Origin: Oscillospiraceae bacterium
GTDB lineage: Bacteria > Bacillota > Clostridia > Oscillospirales > Oscillospiraceae
Direction: 5' to 3'
DNA: 64,000 nt
NCBI GenBank assembly: GCA_017408915.1
Contig: JAFQTS010000020.1
Location: forward strand, 24,496-88,495
Shown here in pieces: positions 60,461 through 64,000 of the stretch. Within the stretch, counting starts at the first letter, position 1. Every line of letters begins with the position of its first letter. The notes below the pieces were generated by a model. The model made no database searches. It saw nothing but the letters and a program-made list of their open reading frames with translations, and had not been told where the DNA came from. Position numbers and translations under genes: made by a program.

Positions 60461-60467
60461 CTGTTTT

Positions 60468-63400
60468 TTAGAAGAAGCTCACTTGGCTCGTCTCCGCCAT
60501 GCCTGCGAATGCACCGAGGTTTTTCAGCTGCTCAATGTGGGTCTTACTGAGCTTATTGCAGGTGGAGGAAAACTCCTCAATGGAGATGAACTCCTTGCCC
60601 TCACGCTGACGAACGGTGGCTTCTGCCGCCGTTTCACCCAAGCCGCGGACCGTCACGAAGGGCGGCAGGAGGCTGTCCTCCCCTGTAATGAGGAAATGGG
60701 TGGCGTCACTGCGGTAGATGTCGATGGTCTCAAAGGTGAAGCCGCGGAGATAGAACTCGTAGCACACCTCCAGCGTCACCAGCAGGTTCTGCTCCACATC
60801 GGTGGCATCCTTATTGTTCTCGATCTCGCGGATCTTCCGCTTCACCGCGTCGATACCAGCGCAGCAGTATTCCGCGTCGAAAGCCTTGGCGCGAATGGAG
60901 AAATAGGTGGCATAGAAAGCCAAGGGGCGATGCACCTTATACCACGCAATGCGGAAGGCCATCATCACATAGGCCACGGCGTGAGCCTTGGGGAAGAGAT
61001 AGCCGATCTTGGCGAGGGAGTCGATGTACCACTGGGGCACTTCATGCTCGTGCATGGCCTCCTCCCAGCCCTCTTCAAAGCCCTTCTTCTTCACCTTACC
61101 CTTACGGACGGCCTCCATGATCTTAAAGCTCATTTTGGGATCGAGCCCCATGGCGATGAGATAGAGCATAATATCGTCGCGGCAGCCCACCGTCTCCAAA
61201 ACGGTGGCAGTACCATTCACGATGAGGTCGCGGGCGTTGCCCAGCCACACATCCGTACCGTGGGAGAAGCCGGAAAGACGCACCAAGGTGTTGAAGTTCT
61301 TAGGCTGGGTGTCCATCAGCATCTGACGGGTGAAGCGGGTGTTGAACTCGGGGATGGCAACGGCGCCCGTAGGGCCTAAAATCTCGTCGTTTTCATAGCC
61401 CAGCACCTTGGAGGAGGTGAAGATGGACAGGGTATCCGGGTCATCCAAGGGGATCTTCTGAGGATCGACACCTGTGAGATCCTGCATGTACTTGATCATG
61501 GTGGGGTCATCGTGTCCCAGCATATCCAGCTTCAGGAGGTTATCCTCCATGCAGTGATATTCAAAATGGGTGGTCACCGTCTCACTGCCCACATCGTCTG
61601 CGGGATGCTGCACGGCGGTGAAGTCCTCAATATCCATATCCTCCGGCACCACCACAAGGCCGCCGGGATGCTGACCTGTGGTGCGGCGCACGCCCTCGCA
61701 GCCGTGGGCAAGGCGCAGGACTTCGGCGTTGGGGCGCTCTTCTCCCCGCTCCTCCAAGTACTTGCGGACGTAGCCGAAGGCGGTTTTCTCCTTCAGCGTA
61801 CCGATGGTACCTGCGCGGAACACCTGCGTCTCGCCAAACATCTCAATGGCGTGACGGTGGGCGCGGCCTTGATACTCACCAGAGAAGTTCAAATCAATAT
61901 CGGGCACCTTACCGCCGCCGTAGCCGAGGAAGGTCTCAAAGGGGATGTCGAAGCCGTCTTTATTCAGCTTTGCGCCACATTTAGGGCAGTTCTTGTCGGG
62001 CATATCTGCGCCGCAGCCGTACTGGGGATCTTCGGAGAACTCCGTGTACTGACATTCGGGGCAATAATAGTGGGGCGGCAGGGAGTTGACCTCCGTGATG
62101 CCGGACATATAGGCCACCAGCGAAGAGCCCACCGAGCCTCGGGAGCCCACCAAGTAGCCGTTTTCCAAGCTGCGCTGCACCAACTTCTGAGCGGACATAT
62201 ACACCACATCGTACTTGCCCAAGATGCTCTTCAGCTCTGCATCCAAGCGATCTACGATCAGCTGGGGCGGGTTCTCGCCGTACATGCTGTGGCACTTGTC
62301 CCACACGCGGTCATAGAGCTCCTGCTCGGAGTTCTCCAAACGGGGCGGGAACAGCTCACCGGGAGGCAGCAGTTCGATCTCCTCCACCATGTCGGCAATA
62401 CGGCGGGTGTTCTCCACCACTACCTCGTAGGCCTTCTCCTCGCCCAAGTAGGCAAACTCCTCTAACAGCTCATCGGTGGTCTTGAAGTAGATGGGGAGAC
62501 TTGCATCGGCATCGGAAAAGCGCTTGGAAGCCAGCAGGATATGGCGATACACCTCGTCCTCCGGCTCTTGGAAGTGGACATCGCCTGTGGCGCACACAGG
62601 TTTGCCAAGTTCCTCGCCCAAGCGGACGATGATGCGGTTGAACTCCCGCAGCTCTTCCTCCGACTGCACCTCGCCGTTGCGGAGCATAAAGGCGTTGTTG
62701 CACAGGGGCTGGATCTCCAAATAGTCGTAGAAAGAGGCAATGCGCTTCAACTCTGCCCAGTCCTTATGATCTCTGATGGCACCGAACAGCTCGCCCGCTT
62801 CACAGGCAGAGCCGATAATGAGACCCTCGCGGTGCTTCACCAGTTCCGTCTTGGGGATGGTGGGCACGCGGTGGAAATACTGCAAATTGGACATGGAGAT
62901 CAGCTGATAGAGGTTCTTCAAGCCCAACTTATTCTTCGCCAAAAGGATAATATGCTTAGGGAAACGGTTGGAGCGGTTTCCCTTGGGGCGCAGTGTCAGC
63001 ATCACATCGTTGATCTGCTGCAAGCGGTCGATGTTATGCTCCTTGCGCATCTTCTCGAAGAGAGGGATCAGCATATAGCCCACCGTGGCGGCATCGTCGG
63101 ATGCGCGGTGGTGGTTAAAGACAGGCAGATCGAGATGCTCCGCCACAATGTCCAGCTTATGCTTTTGCAGCTCCGGCAGCAGGTTTTGGCACAGGATCAG
63201 CGAGTCGATGCAGGTGGGTTCGAAGGGCAGCCCCACCTTGCGGCAGCCTGCGCGGATAAAGCCCAAGTCGAAGGGGGCATTGTGTGCCGCCAAGGGGCGG
63301 CCATCCACAAAGTCGAGAAAGGCCTTCAGTGCCTCTGCCAAACTGGGGGCATCGGCAAGCATGGCATCGGTGATGCCCGTAAGACCGATGATCTCGGGGG

Positions 63401-64000
63401 TCAAGCGGCGCTGGGGATTGACGAAGGTCTGGAAACGATCCACGATCTCGCCATTGCGCAGCACCACAGCACCGATCTCCGTAATGGCCTCAGTGGTCAC
63501 CTTTAAGCCCGTAGTTTCAATATCGAAGCAGACGATGTCCTCATTGAAAGCGCAGTCGCCCTCGCCGTACACCGCCACACGGTCATCCATGTTGTTGAGG
63601 AAATAGCCCTCCATACCGTAGAGGATCTTGATCTTGCCACCCGCCGTATGCCACGCATCGGGGAAGGCCTGCACAACCCCGTGGTCGGTAATGGCGATGG
63701 CGGGATGTCCCCAAGAAATGGCCTGCTTAATGACGCTCTTGGTATTGGTCAGGGCATCCATAGAGGACATTTGGGTATGGAGATGGAGCTCCACCCGCTT
63801 TTTCGGGGCGGTGTCCTTCCGCTCCTCCCGCTTGGCGCGCATGATGCCGAAGGGACACAGCTGCATCTCCTTGCCGTCATGGCTCAGCTCCATCTTACCC
63901 TGCACGCGAATCCACATGCCCGCATCCAGTTTCTGAGACAAGGCCTTCGCCTCCGCCTCATTGAGGGAACGACGGAGCATAACGCTGCTTTTAAGGTCGG
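60468..64000 (-). CDS. polC: PolC-type DNA polymerase III alpha subunit (N-terminus beyond the window)
   Basis: 1176 codons of the C-terminal part are present; the frame stays open to the window edge, so the Met near 63980 is internal. In order: end of the OB-fold (GMWIRVQGKMELS), PHP domain (RVELHLHTQMSSMDAL; AITDHGVVQAFPD) with an inserted DEDD 3'-5' exonuclease (VCFDIETTGLKVTTEAITEIG; PLAAHNAPFDLGFI; HRASDDAATVGYM), a Cys4 zinc motif (CPECQYTEF to CPKCGAKL), and the PolC catalytic core (GYGGGKVPDIDLNFSGEYQGRAH; GTIGTLKEKTAFGYVRKYLEE; HPGGLVVVPEDMDIEDFT). The tail carries helix-hairpin-helix and beta-binding regions. It is the replicative polymerase of low-GC Firmicutes. Normal PolC is about 1430 residues, so some 250 are missing here. 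Confidence 0.97.
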   Translation of the reverse strand, partial: DLKSSVMLRRSLNEAEAKALSQKLDAGMWIRVQGKMELSHDGKEMQLCPFGIMRAKREERKDTAPKKRVELHLHTQMSSMDALTNTKSVIKQAISWGHPAIAITDHGVVQAFPDAWHTAGGKIKILYGMEGYFLNNMDDRVAVYGEGDCAFNEDIVCFDIETTGLKVTTEAITEIGAVVLRNGEIVDRFQTFVNPQRRLTPEIIGLTGITDAMLADAPSLAEALKAFLDFVDGRPLAAHNAPFDLGFIRAGCRKVGLPFEPTCIDSLILCQNLLPELQKHKLDIVAEHLDLPVFNHHRASDDAATVGYMLIPLFEKMRKEHNIDRLQQINDVMLTLRPKGNRSNRFPKHIILLAKNKLGLKNLYQLISMSNLQYFHRVPTIPKTELVKHREGLIIGSACEAGELFGAIRDHKDWAELKRIASFYDYLEIQPLCNNAFMLRNGEVQSEEELREFNRIIVRLGEELGKPVCATGDVHFQEPEDEVYRHILLASKRFSDADASLPIYFKTTDELLEEFAYLGEEKAYEVVVENTRRIADMVEEIELLPPGELFPPRLENSEQELYDRVWDKCHSMYGENPPQLIVDRLDAELKSILGKYDVVYMSAQKLVQRSLENGYLVGSRGSVGSSLVAYMSGITEVNSLPPHYYCPECQYTEFSEDPQYGCGADMPDKNCPKCGAKLNKDGFDIPFETFLGYGGGKVPDIDLNFSGEYQGRAHRHAIEMFGETQVFRAGTIGTLKEKTAFGYVRKYLEERGEERPNAEVLRLAHGCEGVRRTTGQHPGGLVVVPEDMDIEDFTAVQHPADDVGSETVTTHFEYHCMEDNLLKLDMLGHDDPTMIKYMQDLTGVDPQKIPLDDPDTLSIFTSSKVLGYENDEILGPTGAVAIPEFNTRFTRQMLMDTQPKNFNTLVRLSGFSHGTDVWLGNARDLIVNGTATVLETVGCRDDIMLYLIAMGLDPKMSFKIMEAVRKGKVKKKGFEEGWEEAMHEHEVPQWYIDSLAKIGYLFPKAHAVAYVMMAFRIAWYKVHRPLAFYATYFSIRAKAFDAEYCCAGIDAVKRKIREIENNKDATDVEQNLLVTLEVCYEFYLRGFTFETIDIYRSDATHFLITGEDSLLPPFVTVRGLGETAAEATVRQREGKEFISIEEFSSTCNKLSKTHIEQLKNLGAFAGMAETSQVSFF

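Overview
The window looks like a chromosomal segment of a moderately GC-rich, spore-forming Firmicute of class Clostridia, probably an Oscillospiraceae/Ruminococcaceae-type anaerobe. The reasons are: a single-chain pyruvate:ferredoxin oxidoreductase, a PolC-type replicase, a leuS T-box leader, sporulation proteins (YunB, a SpoIID-like protein), a class B sortase, strong AGGAGG ribosome sites, and TTGACA-17-TATAAT promoters throughout. It is almost entirely core chromosome. I found no tRNA, insertion sequence, prophage, CRISPR array or attachment site.

Layout. 1-3.9 kb: the start of an XRE-type regulator gene and nifJ. 4.0-9.5 kb: a leftward operon murD-yunB-ligA-GH13 glycosidase. 9.5-12.7 kb: an amino-acid ABC importer followed by a DapF-fold racemase. 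12.8-13.2 kb: RNase P RNA. 13.3-16.2 kb (rightward): a TPR protein plus DUF4037 nucleotidyltransferase pair, then sortase B. 16.2-19.4 kb: rpsU and leuS with its T-box. 19.5-21.2 kb: two genes behind a sigma-K-like promoter, the second a SpoIID-like, peptidoglycan-binding protein. 21.3-29.7 kb: a long leftward cluster smc-ftsY-rph-small membrane protein-DUF6487-rdgB-yhbY-nadD/yqeK/rsfS, the last three fused in one frame. 29.7-31.9 kb: a TepA-like ClpP-family protein and an orphan solute-binding lipoprotein. 31.9-41.0 kb: an eight-gene leftward operon ddl-murF-ABC-F-flavodoxin-prfA-LUD protein-Sua5/CoaE fusion-MBL hydrolase. 41.0-46.8 kb: glnS, then comEC-holA-rnmV. 46.8-51.4 kb: a polyamine-type importer potA-potB-potC/potD fusion with a thioesterase, behind a structured leader. 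51.4-54.2 kb: an RluA-type pseudouridine synthase and a beta-helix lipoprotein. 54.2-59.5 kb (rightward): DUF177-rpmF, then DUF512-der-plsY-EamA. 59.5-60.4 kb: an AT-rich single-gene insert encoding a DUF2089-type regulator. 60.5 kb to the end: polC, cut by the window edge.

Most genes serve cell-wall precursor synthesis (murD, murF, ddl), translation (leuS, glnS, prfA, rpsU, rpmF, der, rsfS, yhbY, rluA), DNA replication and segregation (ligA, holA, polC, smc) and cofactor synthesis (nadD, coaE). The unusual features are three gene fusions (NadD-YqeK-RsfS, Sua5-CoaE, PotC-PotD), the structured pot leader with its repeated promoter element, the racemase-importer operon, the TPR/DUF4037 pair and the sigma-K-like gene pair. 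All functions are inferred from sequence; no database search was run.
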